64,000 bases of DNA, taken from positions 124,001 to 188,000 of the forward strand of contig MVRC01000015.1 in assembly GCA_002067865.1 (NCBI GenBank). The letters are read 5' to 3'. The translations under genes and the position numbers were made by a program. Below the pieces are notes generated by a model, which was given only the letters and a program-made list of their open reading frames with translations, made no database searches and had not been told where the DNA came from. Positions 19,585-28,421 of this stretch are shown here, piece by piece. Source of the stretch: Methanomassiliicoccales archaeon PtaU1.Bin124 (GTDB taxonomy: Archaea > Thermoplasmatota > Thermoplasmata > Methanomassiliicoccales > UBA472). The first letter of the stretch is position 1; the number at the start of each line of letters is the position of its first letter.

Positions 19585-21681
19585 ATGGCACCTCTACCGT
19601 TATCGCCATCGTTCCCAGCTGACATCCTGGTATTGATGGTCCTGATGATCATCTCCGGGATCATCCTGCTGGCGATAGCCTTCTACGCCCTGCGTTACAA
19701 ACAGAACCCTGTCACCAGGCCGTTCGTCATCTTGCTCGTCCTTTGTGCGGCCTGGGCTTTCCTGGAATCGGCCATATTCTTCTTCTCGGACCCGGACAGC
19801 ATCATCTCGATGGACGCGTTGGAATACTCGTGCTTCTTCTTCATTCCGCCAGCCTTGCTGGTCACCATCATGGTCTATCTGGGCATGACCTGGATCACTC
19901 GGCCGAAATATGTCGCCCTGTTATTGGCGGTCCCCATCATCAGTACGAGCCTGCTCCTGTCGAACGACTACCACCACCTGTTCTTCACGGAATATGGGCT
20001 CCGGGAGGCGCTGAACGGGTTGTTCTTCGCCAATGTCACCATCGGCCCCTATTTCTATGTGCATTTCGTCTTCTCCAATTCCCTCATCGGCATCTCGTTC
20101 TTACTTCTGGGGATGCACGCGTGGTCCAACCCCGGCATCTTCCGGAAAAGGGACCTGCTCATAATAGCTGGCTTGGCGCCTCCCTTTGTCGGGGAGATCC
20201 TTACCACCTTCGGCTCCGCTCCCACCCCAGGGGTCAGTTGGGCGCCGGTCCTGTTCATGTACATGGGAGTTGTGCTGCTGTACGCTATCTATCGCTACCA
20301 GATATTCGACATCGTGCCCATGGCCCGGGGATTGGTCTGGGACAGCACGCCGGACCCTTTCTTCGTCACCGACATCCATGGAACGGTGGTCGACATGAAC
20401 TTCGCGGCCGCCTCATCGTTCAGACTGGACCCGAGCGCCGTCATCGGTCATCCGGTCGAGAATCTGGCCGCATCAATTCCCGTCATCGGCCATGCATTGA
20501 CATACGGTTCCTCGCTGAACACGGTGGTCCTCGATGAGAGCGGAGGCAAGAAGACCTATTACGAGGCGGGAACTCTTCCGATCGGCAATGACAAGGGGAA
20601 ACAGGCTGGGATGCTGGTCTTCTTCAGGGACATCACCTCCCACAAATTGCTGGAGCAGGCGATGGAGCAGAGCGAGGCGCGATATCGCAAATTGCTGGAC
20701 AGTGCCCCCTTTCCTATAGTGATCGTCAGGAGGTCGGACGGCAGCATCATGCTGTTGAACGATGCCATGGAATCGCTGCTCAAAGGTGAAAGGAGCGAGG
20801 TCATATCCCATCCCGCATCCCAGTTCTTCCTTGACCCCTCTGACATCACGAAGATGACCGATATGCTGAGCACCGGGACCAAGCTGACCGATTTCGAATC
20901 GGCCATGATGAACGTCAAGGGCGAAACTTTCTGGGCGTACGTATCGGCGATGCCGGTCACCCTGGACGATGAACCGATGCTCATCGTGGCCGTACATGAC
21001 ATCAGCGATAGGAAGATGGCGGAGGAGCTTCGCACCGCCCAGCAGAAGCTGAACCTGCTCTATGGGATCACCCGCCACGACCTGCTCAACAAGTTCATGG
21101 TGTTCGGCGGATACCTTGAGCTTCTGAGAAGGACCGAGGACAGAAAGGCCAGGGATGAGATAATCGGCAAACTGGAGAAGAACGCGCGGGATGCCCAGGA
21201 GCTGATGCGTTTCACTCACGATTATGAAAGGATAGGGATATCGGCACCGACCTGGCAGTCCGTTCAGGCTGTGTTCCAACGGGCCGTGGGGCAGCTCGAT
21301 CTGACAGGCATCGAGGTCAAGACCGATGTTGGCTCGGTCGAGATACTGGCAGACGCTCTATTGGAGAAGGTCTTCTACAATCTTCTGGAAAATTCCATCC
21401 GTCACGGTGAGACGGTGACATGCATCTCTCTGCGCAAGGAGGAGGATGCTGGAAAGGGCCTCCGAATCATCTATGAGGATAATGGCTCCGGTATCACCGC
21501 TGAAGATAAGGCCAGACTGTTCCACCAGGGTGTGGGCAAGAACACCGGCCAGGGCATGTTCCTTTCGAAGGAGATTTTGCAGATCACCATGATCACGATA
21601 ATGGAAGATGGAGTGCCTGGCAAGGGCGTCCGATTCAAACTGTCTGTCCCTTCCATCTATCACAGATCGCCTGCAGCATAA
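19585..21681 (+). CDS. 7TM-PAS sensor histidine kinase
   Basis: 698 residues. N-terminal seven-helix histidine-kinase sensor region (about residues 10-245), then two PAS domains (about 250-355 and 365-475). The phospho-acceptor H498 (YGITRHDLLNKF) is the methanogen-type histidine box. The HATPase core has VFYNLLENSIRHGE and DNGSGI, with a short G2 box GQGMFLSKEI. Expected to sense a membrane or small-molecule signal. No adjacent response regulator. Confidence 0.9.
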   Translation: MAPLPLSPSFPADILVLMVLMIISGIILLAIAFYALRYKQNPVTRPFVILLVLCAAWAFLESAIFFFSDPDSIISMDALEYSCFFFIPPALLVTIMVYLGMTWITRPKYVALLLAVPIISTSLLLSNDYHHLFFTEYGLREALNGLFFANVTIGPYFYVHFVFSNSLIGISFLLLGMHAWSNPGIFRKRDLLIIAGLAPPFVGEILTTFGSAPTPGVSWAPVLFMYMGVVLLYAIYRYQIFDIVPMARGLVWDSTPDPFFVTDIHGTVVDMNFAAASSFRLDPSAVIGHPVENLAASIPVIGHALTYGSSLNTVVLDESGGKKTYYEAGTLPIGNDKGKQAGMLVFFRDITSHKLLEQAMEQSEARYRKLLDSAPFPIVIVRRSDGSIMLLNDAMESLLKGERSEVISHPASQFFLDPSDITKMTDMLSTGTKLTDFESAMMNVKGETFWAYVSAMPVTLDDEPMLIVAVHDISDRKMAEELRTAQQKLNLLYGITRHDLLNKFMVFGGYLELLRRTEDRKARDEIIGKLEKNARDAQELMRFTHDYERIGISAPTWQSVQAVFQRAVGQLDLTGIEVKTDVGSVEILADALLEKVFYNLLENSIRHGETVTCISLRKEEDAGKGLRIIYEDNGSGITAEDKARLFHQGVGKNTGQGMFLSKEILQITMITIMEDGVPGKGVRFKLSVPSIYHRSPAA

Positions 21682-21764
21682 GGAATTATCACAGATCGGA
21701 ATGGGAAGCGTTCATTAAAATGAGCCTTCAACACTTCTCGTGGTGCATCGGGGGAGAGGATCGA

Positions 21765-22475
21765 ATGGACCGTTCGACCGATTCGGAAAAGATTGTGGCG
21801 TTCCTGCTCTATCCTGGAGTGACAATGCTCGATCTGGTCGGCCCATTGCAGGTCATATCGAAGATGCAGCCGCCCTTCAGGGCCGTGGTGGTGGCCGAGG
21901 ACCTTGGCCCGATGAAAGCGGACGCTTCTCTCACCCTATCGGCGGAGATGACGTTCGAACAGGTGCCCGAACCGTTCGCCTTGGTCGTGCCGGGAGGAAT
22001 GGGGGCGACGAAGGCGATGGCCAACGAACGCTTGCTAGACTACATCAAAGGGCGATCTGGCAGTGTCAACGCCATGGCCGCGGTATGCACGGGTTCATTG
22101 ATCCTGGCGGCTGCAGGCCTGCTGCAGGGCCGGAAGGCCTCTACCCACTGGAGCTACGCCAAGGTGCTGAATGCCATGGGAGCGGAATACCAGGAGCAGC
22201 GCTGGGTCAGGGACGGCAAGTTCTTCACTTCGGCCGGGGTCTCGGCGGGTATAGACATGGCCTTCGCTTTGGTGGCAGAATGGGGCGGAATGGCACAGTC
22301 AAAGTCCATCCAGCTCGGTCTGGAATATGACCCCCGGCCACCATTCGGTCCGATCGATTGGAACGGGGTGGACCGGGATTCCCGCCTGCCTAAGATATTG
22401 GTGCGGCTCAGGGAGGACCTGGCAGACAAGCCTGCGCTTCTGGAAAGGATCGAGTCGGGTCTGAGGCCCGGATAA
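21765..22475 (+). CDS. DJ-1/PfpI superfamily glutamine-amidotransferase-like protein
   Basis: 236 residues from ATG 21765, preceded by GGGGGAGAGG, a better start than the ATG at 21720. Nucleophile elbow AAVCTGSLILAAAGLL with C108, VVPGG loop, HWSY segment and SAGVSAGIDMAF as in the isonitrile-hydratase/AraC-amidotransferase-like subgroup. Probable small hydrolase or glyoxalase III-like protein; substrate unknown. Confidence 0.85.
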   Translation: MDRSTDSEKIVAFLLYPGVTMLDLVGPLQVISKMQPPFRAVVVAEDLGPMKADASLTLSAEMTFEQVPEPFALVVPGGMGATKAMANERLLDYIKGRSGSVNAMAAVCTGSLILAAAGLLQGRKASTHWSYAKVLNAMGAEYQEQRWVRDGKFFTSAGVSAGIDMAFALVAEWGGMAQSKSIQLGLEYDPRPPFGPIDWNGVDRDSRLPKILVRLREDLADKPALLERIESGLRPG

Positions 22476-22500
22476 AAAAGACAAAGGCGTTCGGGCCTTT
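22476..22500 (-). terminator. Terminator behind the VOC gene
   Basis: On the minus strand AAAGGC...GCCTTT forms a 6-bp hairpin followed by GTC and six Ts. It lies directly behind the stop of the VOC-family gene and before the facing PfpI-like gene. Confidence 0.6.
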
Positions 22501-22524
22501 CAGATCCCGTTCGCCATCTTTAGT

Positions 22525-22935
22525 TCATTTGTTCATTCTCTCTCTGGCCATTCTCATGGATTCCTCGGACGGCTCGAAGATGCCCATCATGACCCCTTCC
22601 GTGTCGAGGAAGTAGGCCACTGAACCCATCGTACCTACCTGCATCTTCGGCTGGATGATCTTCCCGCCGTTCGCCTCGATATCCTTCGATGCCTTCTCGA
22701 TGTTCTCCACGCCGATGGTGTTTACCATCTGGGGTATGTTCGGCTGCATGGGCATGATGGCCCCATTGATCCCTATGTCCTCATCGTCGCCCGTGGTCGC
22801 CAACCAATATTCCACGTCCCCGCTTCCCCACTTCTGGAACCTCCATCCGAAGACCTTTTCGTAGAACCTCATCGCCCTCTTGGTATCCTTTGCCCCTAGC
22901 TCGAAATGCGTGATCCTTGACGTTTTGACCACCAA
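22525..22935 (-). CDS. VOC (glyoxalase/bleomycin resistance) family protein
   Basis: 136 residues. One beta-alpha-beta-beta-beta repeat pair typical of vicinal-oxygen-chelate proteins: ITHFELGAKDTKRAMRFYEKVFGW and the second module ENIEKASKDIEANGGKIIQPKMQVG...YFLDTEGVMMGIFEP. Metal ligands H10 and E119 are plausible. Enzyme activity is unknown. Confidence 0.85.
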   Translation of the reverse strand: MVVKTSRITHFELGAKDTKRAMRFYEKVFGWRFQKWGSGDVEYWLATTGDDEDIGINGAIMPMQPNIPQMVNTIGVENIEKASKDIEANGGKIIQPKMQVGTMGSVAYFLDTEGVMMGIFEPSEESMRMARERMNK

Positions 22936-23009
22936 GGTCTGAAAACTTCATCCTCTTCCTAATAAAGGAATGCCGAGTATAGTTGAAAAATAGGGAAAAA
23001 GAAAGTGTT

Positions 23010-24035
23010 TTACTGGTCCAGGAACTTGGTCCAGGCGTACTTTTTGCGTCCCTTCCAGTCGGCATTGTGATAGGCATAGCTGAAGATCAGCGGCACCACC
23101 GTGGTCGCCTCAGCATAGACCATCTGCTCATGCGTGGTCTGCACCTTGCCCCAGGAGCTGGCCTCCTTCAAGGTCGAGGAGGAGCAGGCGCCGTCGCGCA
23201 CATCGGCCACGGTGATCTGGACCGCGTACTGGTGCATCGGCACCTCCTTTCCTAGGCACTCTGCGCAGACGACCGTGTCCTGGGCGAAGTTCTTCGGGAC
23301 ACCGCCTCCGACCATGAAGAGCCCGGAGGTCTTCGCCTCCATCTTGATCTTCGTCAATTCGTAGAAGTCCTTCACCGAATCGATCGACACGTGGGCCTTG
23401 GGGTTCTGGTGCTGGTGCATGACCAGTCCGAACCCTGCGCTGGAATCGGAGAAGGCCGGGCAGAACACGGGCACATCTTGCTTGAACGCCAGCTCGACCA
23501 GGGAGTCCTTCTTCTTGGAGGACTTGGTCAGGTACCTTCCCATCTCGCGGATGAACTCGCGGGAGGAGTATGGCCTGGGCTCCAGTTTGTCCGCGATCTT
23601 CATGATGGTGGCATCGCACTTCTGCAGCTGCTCCTCGTCGATGAAGGTGTCGTAGATGCGGTCCACGTAGTTGTCCCGCAGCATATGATCATCGATGAAT
23701 GGGGTTCCCTGGTAATGCTTGAATCCCAATCCCTCGAAGAAGTCCATGTCGACTATCGAGGCGCCCGTGGCCACCACCGCATCGATCATGTTGTACCGGA
23801 TCATGTCAGCATAGACCTGCATGCAGCCGCCGGCACTGGTGCTGCCCGCCAACGTCAATATGGTGGTGCAATCCCGGTTCTCCAGCATTAGCTTGAAAAT
23901 GTCAGCGGCCCTGGCGGTATCACGGGAGGTGAATGACATCTCCCGCATGCTGTCAATGATGGGCGTGGCATCGTACTTGGTCGCGTCAACGTGCTTGACG
24001 GCCTTTCTCAGCAGGTCCTTCTTCATGTCTTTCAC
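23010..24035 (-). CDS. dys: Deoxyhypusine synthase
   Basis: 341 residues. Transfers the aminobutyl group of spermidine to a lysine of aIF5A. The active-site lysine K297 is in EASSWGKVQ, with the NAD-binding TLAGSTSAGG and VATGASIVDMDFFEGLGF segments and the GGGVPKNF loop present. The start could also be the ATG three codons later. aIF5A is not in the window. Confidence 0.93.
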   Translation of the reverse strand: MKDMKKDLLRKAVKHVDATKYDATPIIDSMREMSFTSRDTARAADIFKLMLENRDCTTILTLAGSTSAGGCMQVYADMIRYNMIDAVVATGASIVDMDFFEGLGFKHYQGTPFIDDHMLRDNYVDRIYDTFIDEEQLQKCDATIMKIADKLEPRPYSSREFIREMGRYLTKSSKKKDSLVELAFKQDVPVFCPAFSDSSAGFGLVMHQHQNPKAHVSIDSVKDFYELTKIKMEAKTSGLFMVGGGVPKNFAQDTVVCAECLGKEVPMHQYAVQITVADVRDGACSSSTLKEASSWGKVQTTHEQMVYAEATTVVPLIFSYAYHNADWKGRKKYAWTKFLDQ

Positions 24036-24183
24036 TCGTTTTCTATGCTAGCCGCGACTCGCCCTCGATGCATCCAGGTTGGCGATTCCACGGTGTTCAA
24101 ATGACATAATGATTCTGTTCTTAAAAGTATACCTCGGACCTGGAAAAATGGGGTTGCCCGCTATCTGTAGTCGATGAGCTGGC

Positions 24184-24846
24184 TCAGCCCCCGAACAGTA
24201 GCACGACCGTTAGGATGGTCAGTCCGATGAGGAACATGGTGATGCTCGAGCGGATGCGGGACGTGCGCATCCTGCCGGCCCAGATATACCCCAGCACGGT
24301 CATCATCACCAGACCGACCACGTTGCCGGCGAGCACGGCGGTGCGAACATCTTCGATGAACAGGTGAGGCATCAGCACCGGAACGGCAGCTACCAGGGAG
24401 AGCACGAAGCAGCTTACGGCACCGATATAGTCGCTCTTGCCGATACGTTGCAAATGCGGTTCCGTCATCATCAATTTTGAATGGACCGCATTGGCCCATC
24501 TGTCCCTGTCGTCGTCCTCCATGGTGTGGAAGACCGTGCCAGAGAGATCGTCCACGATGGCCAGCTTGGCCGTCTCGTCGTCCATGGCCCGGACGCTCTT
24601 GGCCAGATTATAGGCCCGACGATTCTCCACAGAGATGGTGAGGAGGTAGATCATGGCGTCCGCCACCCCCCAAGCGGTGTTGGCCCCCATGGCAGCGATG
24701 ATCAAGACCGCATCCGCATCCGGCCCCTGCTGTATGGCCAGCCACAAGGTGTTAGTGACCGCCAGTGCCGTGATGGTGCCATAGACCAGCTCGGCCAGGG
24801 ATGCGCTGGGGGAGATGCTTTTCAACAAGTTCGGTTCTCGCTGCAC
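24184..24846 (-). CDS. VIT1/CCC1-like membrane protein
   Basis: 220 residues. Two hydrophobic N-terminal helices with SASLAELVYGTITALAVTN and NTAWGVADAMIYLL, an acidic cytosolic middle part (about 85-130), and three C-terminal helices ending in a hydrophobic tail. The layout resembles vacuolar-iron-transporter-family proteins, in which the middle part binds iron. The acidic MEDDDRD stretch supports metal binding. Family call is tentative. Confidence 0.5.
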   Translation of the reverse strand: MQREPNLLKSISPSASLAELVYGTITALAVTNTLWLAIQQGPDADAVLIIAAMGANTAWGVADAMIYLLTISVENRRAYNLAKSVRAMDDETAKLAIVDDLSGTVFHTMEDDDRDRWANAVHSKLMMTEPHLQRIGKSDYIGAVSCFVLSLVAAVPVLMPHLFIEDVRTAVLAGNVVGLVMMTVLGYIWAGRMRTSRIRSSITMFLIGLTILTVVLLFGG

Positions 24847-24922
24847 GGCGGTGAATCGCCCCTTAGGTTCTCAAGCATTGTGGCATCACCTACAATAAAA
24901 ATTTAGCCCAAGTAATCAGTTA

Positions 24923-25516
24923 ATGAAGAACGTGAATGGAAGGGAGAAGGCCGGGCTGATCCTGTTACTGGCAGGGATCCAGTTCGCATTGCTGTTGATA
25001 ATCGCCGAGACCCAGTACCCTGGATACAACGCTGGGACGAACGTGATCTCCGACCTGGGGGTATGGGGTCAACCTTCCGCGATCATATTCAATCCCAGTG
25101 TCTTCCTCTTCGGCCTCATGGCCGTGATCGCCGCATATCTGTTGCGTAACGAGCCAGGCATGTGCAGGGTCCCCCTGTTCACGGCCATATCGGGGATTGG
25201 TGCCATGGGTGTGGGCATATTCCCCGAGACAATCCACTGGCCTCACGTGATCAGCGCAGGGATAGCGTTCGGGGTGGGTGGAATTGCATGCGTCCACTGT
25301 TATCGCATCGCCAAGCCGCCGCTGAGGTTCGTCTTCTTCGGTCTCGGTGCCCTATCGCTCATCTCCCTGGTCCTGACAGGAGCCCATATCGACCTGGGTC
25401 TGGGAGAGGGAGGCATCGAACGGCTCGTGGCATACCCGATCGTCATCTGGGTCATCATGCTGGGCGTACTTCTCCTGGAAAGGGAGGATACGCCCGCGGG
25501 GACCTGTAGCGTCTAG
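24923..25516 (+). CDS. DUF998-type six-helix membrane protein
   Basis: 197 residues with about six transmembrane helices and the NVISDLGVWGQPSA signature between helices 1 and 2, typical of DUF998. Also PETIHWPHVISAG before helix 4. No known reaction. It may be an independent unit; the next gene runs the other way. Confidence 0.75.
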   Translation: MKNVNGREKAGLILLLAGIQFALLLIIAETQYPGYNAGTNVISDLGVWGQPSAIIFNPSVFLFGLMAVIAAYLLRNEPGMCRVPLFTAISGIGAMGVGIFPETIHWPHVISAGIAFGVGGIACVHCYRIAKPPLRFVFFGLGALSLISLVLTGAHIDLGLGEGGIERLVAYPIVIWVIMLGVLLLEREDTPAGTCSV

Positions 25517-25517
25517 T

Positions 25518-25838
25518 TCAGATGTCAACGTATATGCCGGTCGAGTCCGAGGAGACTGGGAAGGCCCGCATGTTCTGGGCCTTTCCTATCAACGGCAACT
25601 TCACCTGCCCGACCACCTCGCCAGTGCGGATGTCATATTCCGCGCCATGCTTCGGGCACCTGATCACAAAACCATCAAGGCGGCCATGCCAGAGCTCTCC
25701 TCCCCGATGGGAGCACACACCCTCTATGGCATAGAGCCTCCCAGCCACCTTTGCCAGCAATATCTTCTCCCCCTTCGCCTCGACGACCGTCGTGGTCCCA
25801 TCGAGGATGTCGTCCTTCTCCGCCACCTTGACCTTCAT
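25518..25838 (-). CDS. Rieske [2Fe-2S] ferredoxin-like protein
   Basis: 106 residues. Rieske cluster ligands: C42-x-H44 (CSHRG) and C61-xx-H64 (CPKHG). Size and the surrounding GRLDGFVIRCPKHGAEYDIRTGEV fit the small NirD/ferredoxin-type Rieske proteins. Likely an electron-transfer protein. Divergent from the amidohydrolase gene, with 85 nt between the two starts. Confidence 0.93.
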   Translation of the reverse strand: MKVKVAEKDDILDGTTTVVEAKGEKILLAKVAGRLYAIEGVCSHRGGELWHGRLDGFVIRCPKHGAEYDIRTGEVVGQVKLPLIGKAQNMRAFPVSSDSTGIYVDI

Positions 25839-25923
25839 GAGCTACCGATGTTGCCTCCCGGACTATTTATGCCTATCATGGAAGGGATTATACCACCACC
25901 TCAGCTATGTACCGACAGTTCCC

Positions 25924-26811
25924 ATGATCATCGATGCCCACGTTCACATTTGGCAGAGGCCAATGCTTCCCGACTCCATCTTGCGATCCTATCTGGAACC
26001 GCTCCTGGCCTTGGGAGACATCATCGACCTGAACCTCGACAAGGAAATGGACTGGCCCATGTCCCAGGCCGGGCCGGAGGACCTGGTGGAACAGATGGCC
26101 ACTGCCGGGATCGATAGGTCGGTGCTGCTGCCCTTGGATTGGGGCATGGTGGAGGAACCGAAGATAGGGGTAGAGGCGTACAACGACTGGGTGTTCGAGT
26201 CATCATCGGTGTATCCAGACAAGCTCATTCCATTCATCGGGGTCGACCCGCAGCGTAAGGACGCCTGTCGTTTGCTGGTCAAGTACATCAAGAAATTCGA
26301 TGCCAGGGGAGTCAAGGTCTACCCCGCCACCGGCTGGTATCCAGAAGAGGAAAGACTAAGGCCGTTCTGGGACCTGGTGGACGACCATGGTCTTATCGTC
26401 GTGACCCATGCAGGGGCCAGCTGGGGCCCCTTGGATGAAAAGTACAATCATCCGCTCATGTTCCAGAAGGTGCTGGAGGACCATCCCAGGATGAGACTTG
26501 TGGTGGCCCACCTGGGCGGAATGTTCCGGGACGAGATGTACCATTTGCTGGAAGCCTGCCCCAATGCCTATGCCGATTGCTCCGCATTACAGGGCTGGCT
26601 GCCCAGCAACCCCGAGGTCGCACTGGAGCGCCTGAGGGAGGCAGGGAAGAGGATCCCTGACCGGGTTCTGTTCGGTTCGGATTGGCCGATCTTCGATCTG
26701 GCCTATTGCCATGCCTATTGGCGCGGCTTCGTGTCGGATGAGCCCTGGGCCTCCGATGAGGTCAAGGCCAAGCTCCTGGGCGAGAACTTTCTCCGACTCA
26801 TGTCCGAATGA
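25924..26811 (+). CDS. Amidohydrolase-2 family metal-dependent hydrolase
   Basis: 295 residues from ATG 25924; the upstream extension overlaps the Rieske gene. Metal-binding pattern MIIDAHVHIWQ (HxH), VVTHAGASWG, VVAHLGGMF and FGSDWPIFD (aspartate) matches the TIM-barrel amidohydrolase-2 group, which includes decarboxylases and lactonases. Substrate unknown. The stop directly abuts the stop of the convergent nitroreductase gene. Confidence 0.88.
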   Translation: MIIDAHVHIWQRPMLPDSILRSYLEPLLALGDIIDLNLDKEMDWPMSQAGPEDLVEQMATAGIDRSVLLPLDWGMVEEPKIGVEAYNDWVFESSSVYPDKLIPFIGVDPQRKDACRLLVKYIKKFDARGVKVYPATGWYPEEERLRPFWDLVDDHGLIVVTHAGASWGPLDEKYNHPLMFQKVLEDHPRMRLVVAHLGGMFRDEMYHLLEACPNAYADCSALQGWLPSNPEVALERLREAGKRIPDRVLFGSDWPIFDLAYCHAYWRGFVSDEPWASDEVKAKLLGENFLRLMSE

Positions 26812-27378
26812 TCAAGCGAATGGCGTACCCCAAACCCCCTCAAAAAAGTTCTCTCCCACTGGCTTCCTGGCAGGCCTTTCTTTCTGCTGAGCCAGCTGCT
26901 TCTCCGAGAGCATGGACGTGTCCGTTCCTGGATAGCCACAGTTCACCAACGTGATGACCACATATTCGTTGGGTATGTTCAGCGCCTTCTTGACCGCTAA
27001 GGGATCATAACCGGCGATCGGGTGGGCGATGAGGCCCAGTTCGGTCGCCCGCAACATCAGCAGCCCCACCGACATGCCGCACCCGAAGAGGAAGTAATCT
27101 CGATTGTCGGTGAGGCGGCAATCATCATCCGGCTTTCCGCAGATGGCCATGATCAAGGGCGCTTTCTTCGCCCAGACGTTTCCTTTGTTCAGCGCTGCCT
27201 TCAGGTTCTCGAGATGAGGTTCGTTCCTCACCAGTACAACCCGCCATGGTTGGTAGTTGTTGCATGAGGGAGACAGGCGCATCGCCTCCACCAGTTCCGT
27301 CACGACCTCATTCGGTATCGCTCTAGTATCCAGCGCTCGCAATGCCCTTCTCGTTTGGATGGCATCCTTCACATCCAT
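26812..27378 (-). CDS. Nitroreductase-family FMN protein
   Basis: 188 residues. The FMN-binding N-terminus is RRALRALDTRAIPNEVV...MRLSPSCNNYQPWRVVLV, and the C-terminal half has GLIAHPIAGYDP and EYVVITLVNCGYPG. Probably a NAD(P)H-dependent reductase; substrate not predictable. Normal length. Confidence 0.9.
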   Translation of the reverse strand: MDVKDAIQTRRALRALDTRAIPNEVVTELVEAMRLSPSCNNYQPWRVVLVRNEPHLENLKAALNKGNVWAKKAPLIMAICGKPDDDCRLTDNRDYFLFGCGMSVGLLMLRATELGLIAHPIAGYDPLAVKKALNIPNEYVVITLVNCGYPGTDTSMLSEKQLAQQKERPARKPVGENFFEGVWGTPFA

Positions 27379-27508
27379 TCCATCATCACGATGTGGTATG
27401 TGGAACGAACCCCTCTTTAATCATTGCGCTCAGCTCGTATCTTCTATCCTGTGCGATCGTGTTCGACCGGGGAAAGAATAATTACCTCTTCCCGGCCTAC
27501 CATAGGCC

Positions 27509-28066
27509 ATGGACCTGGGGGATCTAGCTTCCACCTCTGTGGTGGAGATCGTGCTCTTGATAGGTGGATTGCTGGCGGTGGCGAGCGCCGTCGTCGGCCA
27601 TAAGAAAGAGAGATTGATGGACGATTTCCTGGTCGTTCTTGGATTCATCGCGGGGGCGGTCATAATCGTGGTAGGCCTGATCTCGCTCACGAGTTCAGGA
27701 AAACTGCCCATTTCGACCGTAATCATACTCTTCGCACTCGGCCTGGGTCTGTTCCTCCACTTAATAAAAAAGATCAAGATCGCAGCATTGATCGCGTTGA
27801 TCATCGGCATCGCCGTCGGATATCTCCTGTACCAGGCATCAAAGGCATACAACTTGACTGGCTATCTGACCCCGACAGTGATAGTCATCATCGCGTTCGT
27901 CATCATGATCATCATCTATGTGATGCTGAAGTTCTTCGAGGACCTGATATCTATCGCCGGGGGGATATTGTCGTTCCGCCCAGTCATGTTCATCGTGGGG
28001 CTGCTGGCGATCCTGGAGGCCGTCCTGCTGATGGCCGGCTCCTCCCTGAGCGACCTGTTAAAATGA
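27509..28066 (+). CDS. Multi-helix membrane protein of unknown function
   Basis: 185 residues, about six to seven predicted transmembrane helices with short loops, rich in Ile/Val and without charged motifs. No family recognised. Low soluble content suggests a small membrane-integral protein. No operon partner; a tRNA gene follows 55 nt later. Confidence 0.75.
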   Translation: MDLGDLASTSVVEIVLLIGGLLAVASAVVGHKKERLMDDFLVVLGFIAGAVIIVVGLISLTSSGKLPISTVIILFALGLGLFLHLIKKIKIAALIALIIGIAVGYLLYQASKAYNLTGYLTPTVIVIIAFVIMIIIYVMLKFFEDLISIAGGILSFRPVMFIVGLLAILEAVLLMAGSSLSDLLK

Positions 28067-28087
28067 CATGTCTGGGATGTCCGCAAA

Positions 28088-28097
28088 CATTTAAAGC
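28088..28097 (+). promoter_or_regulatory. TATA box of tRNA-Arg
   Basis: CATTTAAAGC, 25-34 nt before the tRNA 5' end. Confidence 0.7.
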
Positions 28098-28160
28098 GCA
28101 GTGCCTATATCGAGCCCTAGCGGGCCCGTGGCTTAGCCTGGATATAGCACTGGCCTTCTA

Positions 28161-28186
28161 AGCCGCGCATTTCGTGCGGCGAAGCA
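28161..28186 (+). other. tRNA-Arg intron 1 (anticodon loop, position 37/38)
   Basis: 26 nt, canonical position; GCCGCGC/GTGCGGC hairpin with a 5-nt loop, consistent with a bulge-helix-bulge substrate. Confidence 0.85.
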
Positions 28187-28208
28187 AGCCAGTGGTCTCG
28201 GGTTCGAA

Positions 28209-28231
28209 ACTCCGCCTCGGCGGGGCGAAAT
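28209..28231 (+). other. tRNA-Arg intron 2 (T loop)
   Basis: 23 extra nucleotides inside the T loop between the conserved TTCGAA and T60. Removal gives a perfect T arm. Inner hairpin CTCCGC-CTCG-GCGGGG. Introns at this place are rare outside certain Crenarchaeota. Confidence 0.8.
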
Positions 28232-28301
28232 TCCCGACGGGCCCGCCACATGCAAACGTTAATAAACGCCCATTCAATCAGGGCAAAAAACTGGTGACAG
28301 G

Positions 28302-28409
28302 ATGAAGCGGAGTTCACGCGCCTGGAAGAAAAGAGGCAAGCAGCGCTGGAAATGGCGCAAGAAGAAGATGCGACGCCGTAAGCGGGCACAGAAGATGCGC
28401 AAGCGTTAA
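28302..28409 (+). CDS. rpl41e: 50S ribosomal protein L41e
   Basis: 35-residue protein, almost only Lys, Arg and Trp: it starts MKRSSRAWKKRGKQ and contains KWRKKKMRRRKRAQKMRKR, which lines up with the eukaryotic 25-residue L41e core. Single-helix ribosomal protein. Lies between tRNA-Arg and tRNA-Trp; the tRNA-Trp 5' end is 12 nt behind its stop, so they may share a transcript. Confidence 0.88.
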   Translation: MKRSSRAWKKRGKQRWKWRKKKMRRRKRAQKMRKR

Positions 28410-28421
28410 CGCTGATCAACT

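Larger units (their letters stand above)
28122..28248 (+). tRNA. tRNA-Arg (anticodon TCT) with two introns
   Basis: Acceptor GGGCCCG/CGGGCCC, discriminator G and encoded CCA (28246-28248). Anticodon stem CTGGC/GCCAG; loop CTTCTA-A with anticodon TCT at 28157-28159. Intron 1, 28161-28186 (26 nt), sits after position 37 and contains a 7-bp hairpin. The T stem TCGGG/CCCGA only closes a 7-nt T loop if a second intron, about 28209-28231 (23 nt), is removed after position 59; it contains a CTCCGC/GCGGGG hairpin. The exact splice points need confirmation. Confidence 0.88.
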
